A DNA stretch of 64,000 nucleotides from CAVUQH01 sp963774445 (GTDB lineage Bacteria > Myxococcota_A > Polyangia > Haliangiales > Haliangiaceae). A program made the translations under genes and the position numbers. The stretch spans positions 1,922,001-1,986,000 of the forward strand of contig CAVZFC010000019.1 of assembly GCA_963774445.1 (NCBI GenBank). The letters run 5' to 3'. Positions 53,091 through 60,328 of the stretch are shown here, piece after piece. How positions within the stretch are numbered: position 1 is the first letter of the stretch; every line of letters begins with the position of its first letter. The notes beneath the pieces were generated by a model. It was not told where the DNA came from. It was given only the letters and a program-made list of their open reading frames with translations, and ran no database searches.

Positions 53091-53623
53091 CGGTGGTCCT
53101 CCTCGAGGGCGTCGTCGCCGAGCAGTCGGCCGTACGGCGCGATCGGCTCCTCGATGTATTTCCAGTTGGCGGAGTAGTCGAGCGCGCGGTCCGAGTCGGT
53201 CAGCCAGATCAAGCTGATCGAGCTGTCGGACGACGGCTCGGGCACGTCGGTCGGGTCGATGGTCGGGGAGACGTTCATCGGCATCGCGCCGGCGCGCTGC
53301 TCGATGGCGGGGTTGGTCTGCGCGGTGTGCGACCCGCGGATCGGCAGCGCCACCAGGATCACCGCCGCGGCAGCCCCCGCGGTGGCCAGGGCCATGCCGG
53401 CCACGCGGCGACGGCGCCGCTGGACGACACGCTCGGCGGCGCGGCTGGCCATGCGGCTGGAGAAGCCGGGGCCCGGGACCACGGCGGCGCGGGCGCGGCC
53501 GATGGCGCCGATCATCGTGGTCGACTCCATCAGCGCGGAGCACTCGCTGCACAACTCGGCGTGGCCGCGCTGCTCGTCATTGAGCGGCTCACCAGCGGCG
53601 AGCCGATTGGCGATCTCGATCAC
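53087..53623 (-). CDS. Anti-sigma factor with zinc-finger N-terminus and one membrane helix
   Basis: A 178-residue protein: an N-terminal zinc-finger motif HAELCSECSALM (His-x3-Cys-x2-Cys; the ZAS signature), an Arg-rich basic segment, a membrane helix (VAGMALATAGAAAAVILVALP, about 74-94) and a periplasmic tail ending in acidic residues. It should hold the adjacent ECF sigma factor inactive until an envelope signal arrives. GTG 53623 is the likely start. It lies 6 bp downstream of the sigma gene and overlaps the Spy-like gene by ATGA. Confidence 0.87.
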   Translation of the reverse strand: MIEIANRLAAGEPLNDEQRGHAELCSECSALMESTTMIGAIGRARAAVVPGPGFSSRMASRAAERVVQRRRRRVAGMALATAGAAAAVILVALPIRGSHTAQTNPAIEQRAGAMPMNVSPTIDPTDVPEPSSDSSISLIWLTDSDRALDYSANWKYIEEPIAPYGRLLGDDALEEDHR

Positions 53624-53629
53624 AGCTGG

Positions 53630-54226
53630 TCATTGCATCGTCTCCATGAGTGAGCGCAGCTTGCGGAGGCCGCGCACCAGGTGGGTCTTGGCAGTGCCGT
53701 GGCCGACGCCGAGCAGCTCCGCCACCTCGCCGACCGACATCTCCTGGCCGTAGCGCAACATCAGCGCGGTGCGCTGCTTGGACGGCAGATGCTCGAGTGC
53801 GGCCAGCAGGCGGCGGGTGTCGGCGCGCGCGGCGATCTGATCGATGAGGTCCTCGGCGGGCGCCGGCGTTGACGGCAGGTCTTCGGCGATCGCGTCCGGC
53901 GGTGGCTCCCCGGTGCCGGGGAAGATGCCGCGCACCACCCGGCGCAGGCGCCGGCGGCGGAGCCCGCGCAGGCAGACGTTGACCAGCACCCGGCGGAACC
54001 AGGCTTCGGCGGCGGCCGGCTCGCGCAGGCGATCGAGCGCCTCGCACGCCCGCGCCAGCGCTTCTTGCACGGCGTCCTCGGCCTCCGCGCGGCTGCCGAG
54101 CAGGTCGTAGGCGATGTGGAACCCGCGCCGCGCCGGCCCTTCGGCGAGCTCGGCGATCAGCCGCTCGCGGGTCGTGGCACGGGCCGCGGAGGGATTCGCG
54201 GTGTCGGTATTGGGCAAGGTTGTCAC
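53630..54226 (-). CDS. ECF-type RNA polymerase sigma factor
   Basis: A sigma-70 family factor with region 2 (YDLLGSRAEAEDAVQEALARAC and AWFRRVLVNVCLRGLRRRRL) and region 4 (LEHLPSKQRTALMLRYGQEMSVGEVAELLGVGHGTAKTHLVRGLRKLR). The start is uncertain; GTG 54226 gives 198 residues, the usual ECF size, whereas longer forms add low-complexity sequence and run into the leader of the divergent gene at 54336. Together with the anti-sigma and Spy-like/PEGA protein, it forms an envelope-stress regulon that probably controls itself. Confidence 0.88.
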   Translation of the reverse strand: MTTLPNTDTANPSAARATTRERLIAELAEGPARRGFHIAYDLLGSRAEAEDAVQEALARACEALDRLREPAAAEAWFRRVLVNVCLRGLRRRRLRRVVRGIFPGTGEPPPDAIAEDLPSTPAPAEDLIDQIAARADTRRLLAALEHLPSKQRTALMLRYGQEMSVGEVAELLGVGHGTAKTHLVRGLRKLRSLMETMQ

Positions 54227-54323
54227 GTGCACGGGGCTGGCCTGTTCGTTTGCCTTCGCCCCTCTAGATCCACGGCGCGCCCGAACGGTAGACACGAAAA
54301 ATGTCCGCGTCGCGCTTTTCCGG

Positions 54324-54329
54324 TAATCT
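54324..54329 (+). promoter_or_regulatory. Putative -10 element TAATCT of a leaderless promoter
   Basis: It ends 6 nt before the ATG at 54336; no Shine-Dalgarno. Confidence 0.5.
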
Positions 54330-54335
54330 GCCCCG

Positions 54336-55022
54336 ATGCGGGCCCGGGGAGTCGCCGTCGTGCTGGCCGGAATCCTCGTGATTTTGGCAGGTTGGAACAG
54401 TCGCGCGCACGCCCAGTGCGATCCCGCCACCGCCGAGGCCCAGCGGGCCCGCATCGAGCGGCTGCTGGCGGATCAGCAGCACAAGGCCCACCTTTGGAAC
54501 CTCGGCTGGGGCATCGGCTTCGGCGGCGCCACGGTCGCCCAGCTGGTCTTCGCCGTCCGTCCGCAGTGGGCGCCCATCATCAATGTGAACGACAAGATGC
54601 AGACGAGCCTGTACATCGGCGCGGTCAAGTCGGGCCTGGCGTCGGTCGCTCGCACCATCCTGCCGCTGCGGGTGGAGCGCCCGCACATCGCGCCCGGGAC
54701 CGAGCCGTGCGCCGCCCTGGCCGAGGCCGAGCGGGCGCTGGCGGTGACCGCCCGTCGCGAGCGGAACAGCTTCTGGCTCAACCACATCGGCAGCCTGCTG
54801 GCCAACCTCGGCGGCACGCTGATCCTCGGCCTCGGCTACCACGCCTGGGGACAGGCCGCGCTGTCGTTCGCCGTCGGCTATCCGGTCGGGCTGATCAGCA
54901 TCTACACCGAGCCGCGCGCCGGCTGGCACGCCCACCGCAGTCGGTCGTGGGTATCCGGCGTCAGCGCGGCCCCGCTGATCACCCCCGAGATCCGCGGCCT
55001 GGCCATCACCGGCTGGTTCTGA
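54336..55022 (+). CDS. Secreted or membrane hypothetical protein
   Basis: A 228-residue protein with a signal peptide (GVAVVLAGILVILAGWNSRAHA), a helical polar segment and at least three hydrophobic segments (GWGIGFGGATVAQLVFAV, SLLANLGGTLILGLGYHAWG and ALSFAVGYPVGLISIY). One Cys pair (QCDPAT and PCAAL) could be disulfide-linked. No known family was identified. The start is fixed by TAATCT 6 nt upstream. Its stop overlaps, or nearly abuts, the arfB start (1 bp between). Confidence 0.65.
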   Translation: MRARGVAVVLAGILVILAGWNSRAHAQCDPATAEAQRARIERLLADQQHKAHLWNLGWGIGFGGATVAQLVFAVRPQWAPIINVNDKMQTSLYIGAVKSGLASVARTILPLRVERPHIAPGTEPCAALAEAERALAVTARRERNSFWLNHIGSLLANLGGTLILGLGYHAWGQAALSFAVGYPVGLISIYTEPRAGWHAHRSRSWVSGVSAAPLITPEIRGLAITGWF

Positions 55023-55023
55023 G

Positions 55024-55448
55024 GTGCCCGATTCTGGTCGTCAACGAGCGGGTGACCATCCCCGCCGCCGAGCTCACCGAAGGTTTCGCCCGCAGCGGCG
55101 GCCCCGGCGGCCAGCACGTCAACAAGACCGAGACCAAGGTCGAGCTGCGCTGGCGCCCGTTCGACCAGCGCCGCCCTCACCGAGCGCGACCGCACCTGGC
55201 TGCTGGGCAAGCTGTCGGCCCGCCTCACCGACGACGGCGACCTCATCGTCGTCTCCTCAGGCGAGCGCAGCCAGACCCGCAACCGCGCCGAAGCCCGCGC
55301 CCGCCTGGCCGCCATCGTCCGCGCCGCCCTTGTCCGTCCCAAGCGCCGACGCCCGACCAAACCCAGCCGCGGCGCCGTCGAGCGCCGCATCGCCGCCAAG
55401 AAGCGCCGCGGTCAGATCAAACGCGATCGCCGCCGCAACGACGACTAG
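55024..55448 (+). CDS. arfB: Alternative ribosome-rescue factor B / class-I release factor-like hydrolase (two frame breaks)
   Basis: Releases peptides from stalled ribosomes. The catalytic loop SGGPGGQHVNKTETKVEL, containing the GGQ motif, is clearly present, and the C-terminus is the basic tail typical of ArfB (AKKRRGQIKRDRRRN). The frame breaks twice. Near 55032 the sequence GTGCCCGATTCTGG needs one base removed to connect the GTG start at 55024 to LVVNERVTIP. Near 55160 CCCGTTCGACC needs one base removed to give WRPSTSAALTERDRTWLL. The total is then exactly 141 codons, 140 residues, the family size. Both are probably sequencing insertions; if real, the gene would be dead. Confidence 0.78.
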
Positions 55449-55512
55449 GGGACACGCACCCCATCAAAAACCCCGCGCCACTGCTGCGCTTTTCGATCGA
55501 AACGTCCAATCC
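55448..55512 (+). repeat. REP-like repeat copy R1
   Basis: Starts GGGGACACGCAC and ends CTTTTCGATCGAAACGTCCAATCC. Forward orientation; full-length form with an AAAACCCCGCGCC core. Confidence 0.75.
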
Positions 55513-55793
55513 TCTTCGGCAGGTGCGGAATTCAGCTCAACACCTTGAAGATCGCGCTCGTGGATGTCGGGCGACTCGGACCGTTCGGACGGTGTAACGC
55601 CTCATGGCGAGGCTCGGTCGAGCGGCCCTCGCCCCGTCGGCACCTCTGGCTGTTCGGACGGCACGACCCAGGGGACACGCACCCCGCCACCGCTGCGCTT
55701 TTCGATCGAAACGTCCAAACCTGTGTGGTGGCAGGATTGCGTCACCACTGGATTGGACGTTCGCGTCGAAAAGCGTAGGTACGGCGCGGGGTT
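55449..55793. other. Repeat-rich non-coding stretch between arfB and the MerB-like gene
   Basis: Apart from repeat copies R1, R2 and part of R3, the spacer has two copies of GTTCGGACGG (about 55580 and 55650). No gene with coding character is visible in any frame; the open frames here are short Arg/Pro-rich by-products of the repeats. Confidence 0.6.
55671..55721 (+). repeat. REP-like repeat copy R2 (shortened)
   Basis: Same ends as R1 (GGGGACACGCACC ... TTTTCGATCGAAACGTCCAA), but about 13 bp around the AAAACCCCG core are missing. Forward orientation. Confidence 0.75.
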
Positions 55794-55815
55794 TTAGGGG
55801 GCGTGCGTGTCCCCG
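55750..55815 (-). repeat. REP-like repeat copy R3, reverse orientation
   Basis: Reads GGATTGGACGTTCGCGTCGA ... GTGCGTGTCCCC on the plus strand, so it is inverted relative to R1 and R2. It overlaps the 3' end of the MerB-like gene, whose last residues (GDTHAP) it encodes. Confidence 0.75.
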
Positions 55816-56495
55816 GGGGCGATGTCCCCGGGGGCGAGCTGCCAGAACGCGCCGGTCAATCCGAGGGCGTCGAGGATGGCCTGGGACTCTTCGCGTGGTC
55901 GCGGGCGCCAGTCGGGGGCGAGGTAGGCGCCGAACCAGGTCTTCCCCAGCGCCCAGGCGGTGGGCAGATCGATGGCGGCGCCACGTCGGCGGTTGCCGTC
56001 GTCGAGCCAGCGCTGCAGATGGTCTTCCGCCCGGAAGAACAGGATCGTATTTCACGTGAAGAAGATGTCTTCCCACCAGTCGGCGGCGGGGACGGCGAAG
56101 TGCAGCAGGCCGTCGGTGCGCGCGAGCTCCCCGGACGACAGGTCGAGCTCGAATGGCGCGGCGCAGTCGCCACAGGCGGAAGAGATCCGGCCGTTGCCAC
56201 CGAGCATGGCCGCCAGGCCGAAAGTGTCCCACGCACAGTTGCCGTAGTAGGTGACGCCGCCGGAGTGAAACCGAAACCGTGTCGGCTCGGCGCAAAACGG
56301 CAGCGCTTTGGCGATGGTCACGCCGTCGGCGTTCAGCACCAGGGCGCGGGCGTCGGCCAGGCGGTGAAACGAGTCGCGCACGTCGCCGTCGCTGCGGCCG
56401 AGCTGTGCCGCCAGGTCGGCGGTCGTGGGCGCGCTGGCGTGGCGTGCGAACCAGTCGTACACGGCCCGGCGAACGGCGAGATCGGCCTCGGTCAC
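55794..56495 (-). CDS. MerB-like organomercurial lyase-family protein, candidate selenoprotein (Sec148)
   Basis: The GTG start at 56495 follows TACATT by 6 nt, the leaderless spacing used elsewhere here. The frame encodes a winged-helix-like N-terminus, CAWD at residues 87-90 (Cys87 and Asp90, matching MerB catalytic Cys96 and Asp99), a Cys pair CGDC (108-111; MerB Cys117 region), and then DIFFT followed by an in-frame TGA at codon 148 (56052-56054). The frame continues NTILFFRAEDHLQRWL through a long conserved tail to TAA at 55794-55796, 233 residues in all. The TGA sits where MerB has catalytic Cys159 (61 residues from the first Cys versus 63), and homology continues across it. A hairpin with a G-rich loop follows at 19 nt. 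I infer selenocysteine insertion; a simple nonsense mutation (TGC or TGT to TGA) is the alternative. MerB cleaves C-Hg bonds; this protein could do so or act on another metal-carbon substrate. Confidence 0.72.
56020..56041 (-). promoter_or_regulatory. Candidate bacterial SECIS hairpin
   Basis: After the TGA, nucleotides 14-19 (UCUUCC) pair with 24-29 (GGAAGA). A U/C mismatch and two further pairs extend the stem. The 4-nt loop is GGGC, beginning 20 nt after the UGA. This meets the bacterial SECIS rule (G among the first two loop bases, loop 16-37 nt from UGA). Confidence 0.6.
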
Positions 56496-56501
56496 GCCGG
56501 C

Positions 56502-56507
56502 AATGTA
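56502..56507 (-). promoter_or_regulatory. Putative -10 element TACATT of a leaderless promoter
   Basis: On the minus strand it ends 6 nt before the GTG at 56495. Confidence 0.45.
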
Positions 56508-56538
56508 CCACCCTGCCGCCGCCCGGCGAGCGGCGGCA

Positions 56539-56604
56539 GGATTGGACGTTCGCGTCGAAATGCGTAGATGCGGTGCGGGGTTTTCGGGACCGTGCGTGTC
56601 CCCG
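56539..56604 (-). repeat. REP-like repeat copy R4, reverse orientation
   Basis: Same orientation as R3 (GGATTGGACGTTCGCGTCGA ... GTGCGTGTCCCC) and located just upstream of the MerB-like gene, so R3 and R4 form direct repeats bracketing it. A partial extra unit GACCGTGCGTGTCCCCGGA follows at 56612-56630. Confidence 0.75.
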
Positions 56605-56642
56605 GATTGTGGACCGTGCGTGTCCCCGGATCTGTCCCTGGG

Positions 56643-57761
56643 TCAGGGGGCGCGTTGGTCGGCGGGGCGGCGGCCGCGCAGGTAGGCCTGGCCGCGCTCC
56701 ATCAGCGCGGTGAAGCCGGCCTCGTCGCCGGCGCGGACGACGGAGCGGATGCGTTCGACGGCGTAGAGGAGCGCGGCGAGGGATTCGGTGCCGTAGTCGT
56801 TGAGCGACTGGATCTCGAAATAGAGGTGCGGGTTCTCTTCGGCCACACGGGCGGCGACGGCCAGCTGGGCGTCGAAGGTGGTGCTGGACAGCTGGGCGAG
56901 GGCGGGGGCAGACTCGCCGCTCTCGACCAGGGCGGTGGTGAAGGCGATGTTGAGCGCGTGCGACAGGCCGAGGATGTAGGCGATGAGGCGGTCGTGGCTC
57001 TCCAGATCCATGTTGACCTGGATGGCCATGGTCGAGGCGAACAGCTCGCGCGCCTGCTGGTTGGCCTCTTCGACGCCGAGGTCGACGAAGATGACGTGGC
57101 GCCCGGTGAGGAGCTCGGTGTCGGGGCCGAACATCGGATGGATCGACGTGACGCGGGCGCCGGCGTCGCGCAGCGCCTGCAGGCCGCTGCGCAGGGGGCT
57201 CTTGAGGGAGCCGACGTCGAAGATGAGGCCGGCGGGCGGGGCGGCGGCCAGCTCGTGGAGGAGCTCGCCGGAGCTGCGCAACGGCGCGGCGACCACGATG
57301 ATGTCGTGGTCGAGCTCGGCCAGGTGCCAGTCGGCGTAGCAGAGGTAGCCCTGGACCGGGCCGGCGGCGCAGCTGGGATCGGCGATCTCGACCTCGTAGC
57401 CCTGCGAGGCGAGGAAGCGCGCCATCCAGCGCCCCATCTTGCCGGCGCCGCCGATGACCAGCACCCGCTTGCCCGACCCCTCGCCCTCGGCGGCGACGAG
57501 GTTCTGCTCCTGCACCGTCAGTGACGAGCGGATGAGCAAGAGCATCAGCTCCTCGGCGACGTCGCCCGACAGTCCCAGGGGCGCGGCCGCCGCCCGCGCC
57601 CGGCCGATCACGTCGACCTCCTGCCGGTAGTTGCGCGTGGCGATGCCGGCCGTTCGTTTCTCGCTGCCGATCTCGGCGGCGATGCGCTGGCGTTCGGCGA
57701 CCAGCTCGAGCAGCTTGCGGTCGACCTCGCTGAGGCGAGCGCGCAGATCGTCGAGGCTCAC
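56643..57761 (-). CDS. tyrA: Chorismate mutase-prephenate dehydrogenase (T-protein)
   Basis: Bifunctional enzyme of tyrosine synthesis: chorismate to prephenate, then oxidative decarboxylation to 4-hydroxyphenylpyruvate. Residues 1-85 form an AroQ-type mutase (LRARLSEVDRKLLELVAERQ, IAAEIGSEKR). Residues 98-370 are the NAD-dependent dehydrogenase with VLVIGGAGKMGRWMARFL and the conserved VTSIHPMFGPDT. Length (372 aa) equals that of the enterobacterial T-protein. The GTG start at 57761 overlaps the stop of the upstream lipoprotein gene. Confidence 0.94.
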   Translation of the reverse strand: MSLDDLRARLSEVDRKLLELVAERQRIAAEIGSEKRTAGIATRNYRQEVDVIGRARAAAAPLGLSGDVAEELMLLLIRSSLTVQEQNLVAAEGEGSGKRVLVIGGAGKMGRWMARFLASQGYEVEIADPSCAAGPVQGYLCYADWHLAELDHDIIVVAAPLRSSGELLHELAAAPPAGLIFDVGSLKSPLRSGLQALRDAGARVTSIHPMFGPDTELLTGRHVIFVDLGVEEANQQARELFASTMAIQVNMDLESHDRLIAYILGLSHALNIAFTTALVESGESAPALAQLSSTTFDAQLAVAARVAEENPHLYFEIQSLNDYGTESLAALLYAVERIRSVVRAGDEAGFTALMERGQAYLRGRRPADQRAP

Positions 57762-58480
57762 TTTCCGACCTTGTCGGTGAAGATGGTGACCCAGATGCCG
57801 GTCGCCCCCTCGGTCGGGGTCTCGATCGCCACCCAGTTGTCGCCGACCTTGCGCAGCTCGGCGGTCGAGGCGCCCGACCAGCTCCAGCCGTGGTCGCCCT
57901 TGTTCAGCTCGTAGTCGGCCTTGGCCGGCAGCGTTGACAGGTAGGCGGCGAGGGCCGGCGGCAGGGTCGCGGTGGCAGCTTTGCCCTTGAAGACCATCGT
58001 CACGGCCATGACCGCCTGCATGGTCATCTTGGATTCCTCATCGTTCTCCGGCTTGACCATCGTGATCTTGGCCATCTCCTTGTCGCCGTCGGCGTGCAGC
58101 GCCAGCGCGCTGAAGGTCACCGCGTTGATCAGCGCGTCGCCCACCGGCTTGCCGTCCTCGAGCTCGACGGTCAGCCCCGGCAGTGCGGCGTCGCCTGCGG
58201 GCAGCGCGGCGGCGGTGCCGGTCGCCCAGCCGGTGGCCGCGATGCACCAGACGCGCATCGGCGAGGCCGGGTCGTCGCACCTGGCGGCCTTGGCCAGCGC
58301 GGCCAGCTGCGCCGCGTGCGGCCCGGCCGCGGCCGGCGGTGGCTCGTTGGCCGCCGGCTTCTCCGGCGGCGCCACGGGCGTGGCCGGCTGCTCAGGCGCC
58401 GGCGGCGTGCTCTTCTGATCCTTCTTGGCGCAGGCAGGCAGGAGCAGGGCGAGCGACAGGGCGACGGTGAGGGTGCGCAT
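57758..58480 (-). CDS. Lipoprotein of unknown function
   Basis: A 240-residue lipoprotein with lipobox LLPAC (residues 13-17), a Pro/Ala/Glu-rich linker, and a beta-rich domain with one Cys pair (CDDP and VWCIAA). No known family was recognised. A TAGGCT hexamer (58488-58493) ends 7 nt before the ATG, as in other leaderless genes here. Its stop overlaps the tyrA start. Confidence 0.68.
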   Translation of the reverse strand: MRTLTVALSLALLLPACAKKDQKSTPPAPEQPATPVAPPEKPAANEPPPAAAGPHAAQLAALAKAARCDDPASPMRVWCIAATGWATGTAAALPAGDAALPGLTVELEDGKPVGDALINAVTFSALALHADGDKEMAKITMVKPENDEESKMTMQAVMAVTMVFKGKAATATLPPALAAYLSTLPAKADYELNKGDHGWSWSGASTAELRKVGDNWVAIETPTEGATGIWVTIFTDKVGK

Positions 58481-58487
58481 GGCCGCT

Positions 58488-58493
58488 AGCCTA
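58488..58493 (-). promoter_or_regulatory. Putative -10 element TAGGCT of a leaderless promoter
   Basis: On the minus strand it ends 7 nt before the ATG at 58480. Confidence 0.4.
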
Positions 58494-58514
58494 CGACGGC
58501 TCGCGCCCGCGCCG

Positions 58515-60326
58515 CTAGTCGCCGCCGCCGAACCTGCCTCGCAAATGCGCCAGGAGGTCGGCCAGCTGCTGATCGTCGAAGCGATCGCCCCACGACGGCA
58601 TGCCGCCGCGTCCTTGAATCAGCGTCTGCACAATCGAGTCGTCGGCGCGGCCCGGCACCCGCTCGAACAGGTTGGGGGCCCAGTCCGAGCCCTCGCCGCC
58701 GGCGCCGTGGCAGGCGGCGCAGGTGCCGGCGAAGCTGTCGGCCCCGGCCGCGGCGTCGCCGTCGAGCGACAGCACGTGCTCGATTCGCGGGCGCACGGCG
58801 TCGCGGTCGGACGACTCGAAGAAGCCGACCTCGCCTGCGATCATGTGGGCGAAGTCGTCGACCCGGTTGAAGGAGTAGAGGTAGTCGGCGGGGAACAGGT
58901 CGCGGATGCGCCGGCGGCCGGTGTCGGGGAAGTGGAGCTCGTCGCCGAAGACGTCGGCGGTGTCGAGTGGGTCGAGGGTGCCGTCGCCGTCTTTGTCGAC
59001 GACCACCGTCGAGCCGCCGTGCTGGTGGCAGCCGATGCAGTTGGTCCGCGCGTTGCCGCGGCCGTGCTCGAGGTACGGGTTGCTGCACCAGCTCGGCGCG
59101 CCTGCGCCGCTGCTCGCGGCGCGCAGCGCGGCCGCCAGCGACGGTGTGTCGGCGAAGCCGGCCGCGGGATCGGCGTCCTCCTCGGTGTAGCCGTCGACCA
59201 CGCACATCTTGTAGTTGGCGAAGACCGGGTTGGCGGTGGCGGCCAGCGCCGCGGGGCGGTCGGCGCCAAAGTCGGTGTCGGGGCGATCGCTCCACCACAG
59301 GGTGACCCACTGCCAGTGGCGCAGCTCCTTGGTCATGATGTGCAGCCCGACCAGGCGGTAGACGTCGCCCGAGCGCAGGCGAATGGTGAAGATTCGATCC
59401 GGCCCCGGGTCGGCGGTGCGGTCGCCCTGGTCGCCCCAGTCTGCGGTGCCGCCCAGGCGCGCGGCCAGGGTGTCGGCGTCGGTGTCGAAGACCGGTAGCT
59501 CCTTGCCGAACTCGGCCCGCGCCCACTGCGCCTTGACCAGCACGGCGTCACTCGGCATCTCGCCGGCGAAGCAGAGGGTGAAGTCGTCGTCCGACGGTGG
59601 CGCGGCATCGAGCCCGACGGTGTCGAGCTTCTGCAGGCAATCGACGATGTCGCCGTAGCTTCCGAGGATGTGCACGGCGGTGCCGGGGCTGTAGAGGATG
59701 CGCGAGTTGCCGCTGGTGGCGCCGCCGATCTTCTGCTGAACCAGGCGCGCGCAGTCGTCGGCCGGCATCTCGGCGGGACAGACGCCCAGCTCCTTGACGT
59801 ACTTCAGGTAGCGGTCGAGCGGCCAGCGGCTGGAGCGATCGAGCGCCAGGGCGTTGTCGCGCACGGCGCCGGCGATCTCTTCGTCGGTGAAGGCGACCCG
59901 CCCGCGGCGCCCGCCCGCGCCCAGCCCCTGGTACAGCGCCTGGTACATCCGCTTGAGATCGTCGATGCCGTACCAGGTCTGGAACCGCGGCACCCGCGGC
60001 ACCTCGCCGTCGGGCAGCTCGATCTCGGGGTGCTCGCCGGCCGAGTCGGCCAGGCCGAGGAGCGGCACGTCGGCCAGCACCTTCTCCACCGTCGCCCAGG
60101 CGACCTGCCGGCGGCGGCGGGCGTCGGCGACCAGGATCGCCTCGTCGAGATCGCTGGCCGGGTAGTCGGAGGCGACGCCGGCCAGGCGGCGGCCGAAGGT
60201 GTCGGTCTTGCCGCCCGCGCCGTCCAGGGGAAAGTCGAGCGGCGCGTCGCCGCCCGCGCCCGCGCACGCGGCCGTGGCCACGAGCACCAGGGCGAGCGCG
60301 AGCGAGCGATGCGCCGCGTCAATCAC
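58515..60326 (-). CDS. Heme-motif lipoprotein of unknown function
   Basis: A 603-residue lipoprotein (lipobox TAAC, near residue 20) with two c-type heme motifs: CIGCHQHGG (about residue 430) and CAACHGAGG near residue 535, the latter in a cytochrome c-like end with MPSWGDRF supplying a possible distal Met. The N-terminal 400 residues are not a recognised family; scattered Cys (CPAEM, DCARL, DCLQKL, LCFAG) could be disulfides. It is probably a periplasmic or surface electron-transfer protein. The GTG start at 60326 lies 2 nt after the upstream gene stop, indicating co-translation with the larger lipoprotein. Confidence 0.75.
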   Translation of the reverse strand: MIDAAHRSLALALVLVATAACAGAGGDAPLDFPLDGAGGKTDTFGRRLAGVASDYPASDLDEAILVADARRRRQVAWATVEKVLADVPLLGLADSAGEHPEIELPDGEVPRVPRFQTWYGIDDLKRMYQALYQGLGAGGRRGRVAFTDEEIAGAVRDNALALDRSSRWPLDRYLKYVKELGVCPAEMPADDCARLVQQKIGGATSGNSRILYSPGTAVHILGSYGDIVDCLQKLDTVGLDAAPPSDDDFTLCFAGEMPSDAVLVKAQWARAEFGKELPVFDTDADTLAARLGGTADWGDQGDRTADPGPDRIFTIRLRSGDVYRLVGLHIMTKELRHWQWVTLWWSDRPDTDFGADRPAALAATANPVFANYKMCVVDGYTEEDADPAAGFADTPSLAAALRAASSGAGAPSWCSNPYLEHGRGNARTNCIGCHQHGGSTVVVDKDGDGTLDPLDTADVFGDELHFPDTGRRRIRDLFPADYLYSFNRVDDFAHMIAGEVGFFESSDRDAVRPRIEHVLSLDGDAAAGADSFAGTCAACHGAGGEGSDWAPNLFERVPGRADDSIVQTLIQGRGGMPSWGDRFDDQQLADLLAHLRGRFGGGD

Positions 60327-60328
60327 GA

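Noticed and set aside
56052..56054. TGA as an ordinary stop codon of a short 147-residue protein
   Set aside because: Family-like coding continues in the same frame for 85 residues with a MerB-type pattern, and a SECIS-like hairpin follows. Kept as an alternative explanation in the entry.
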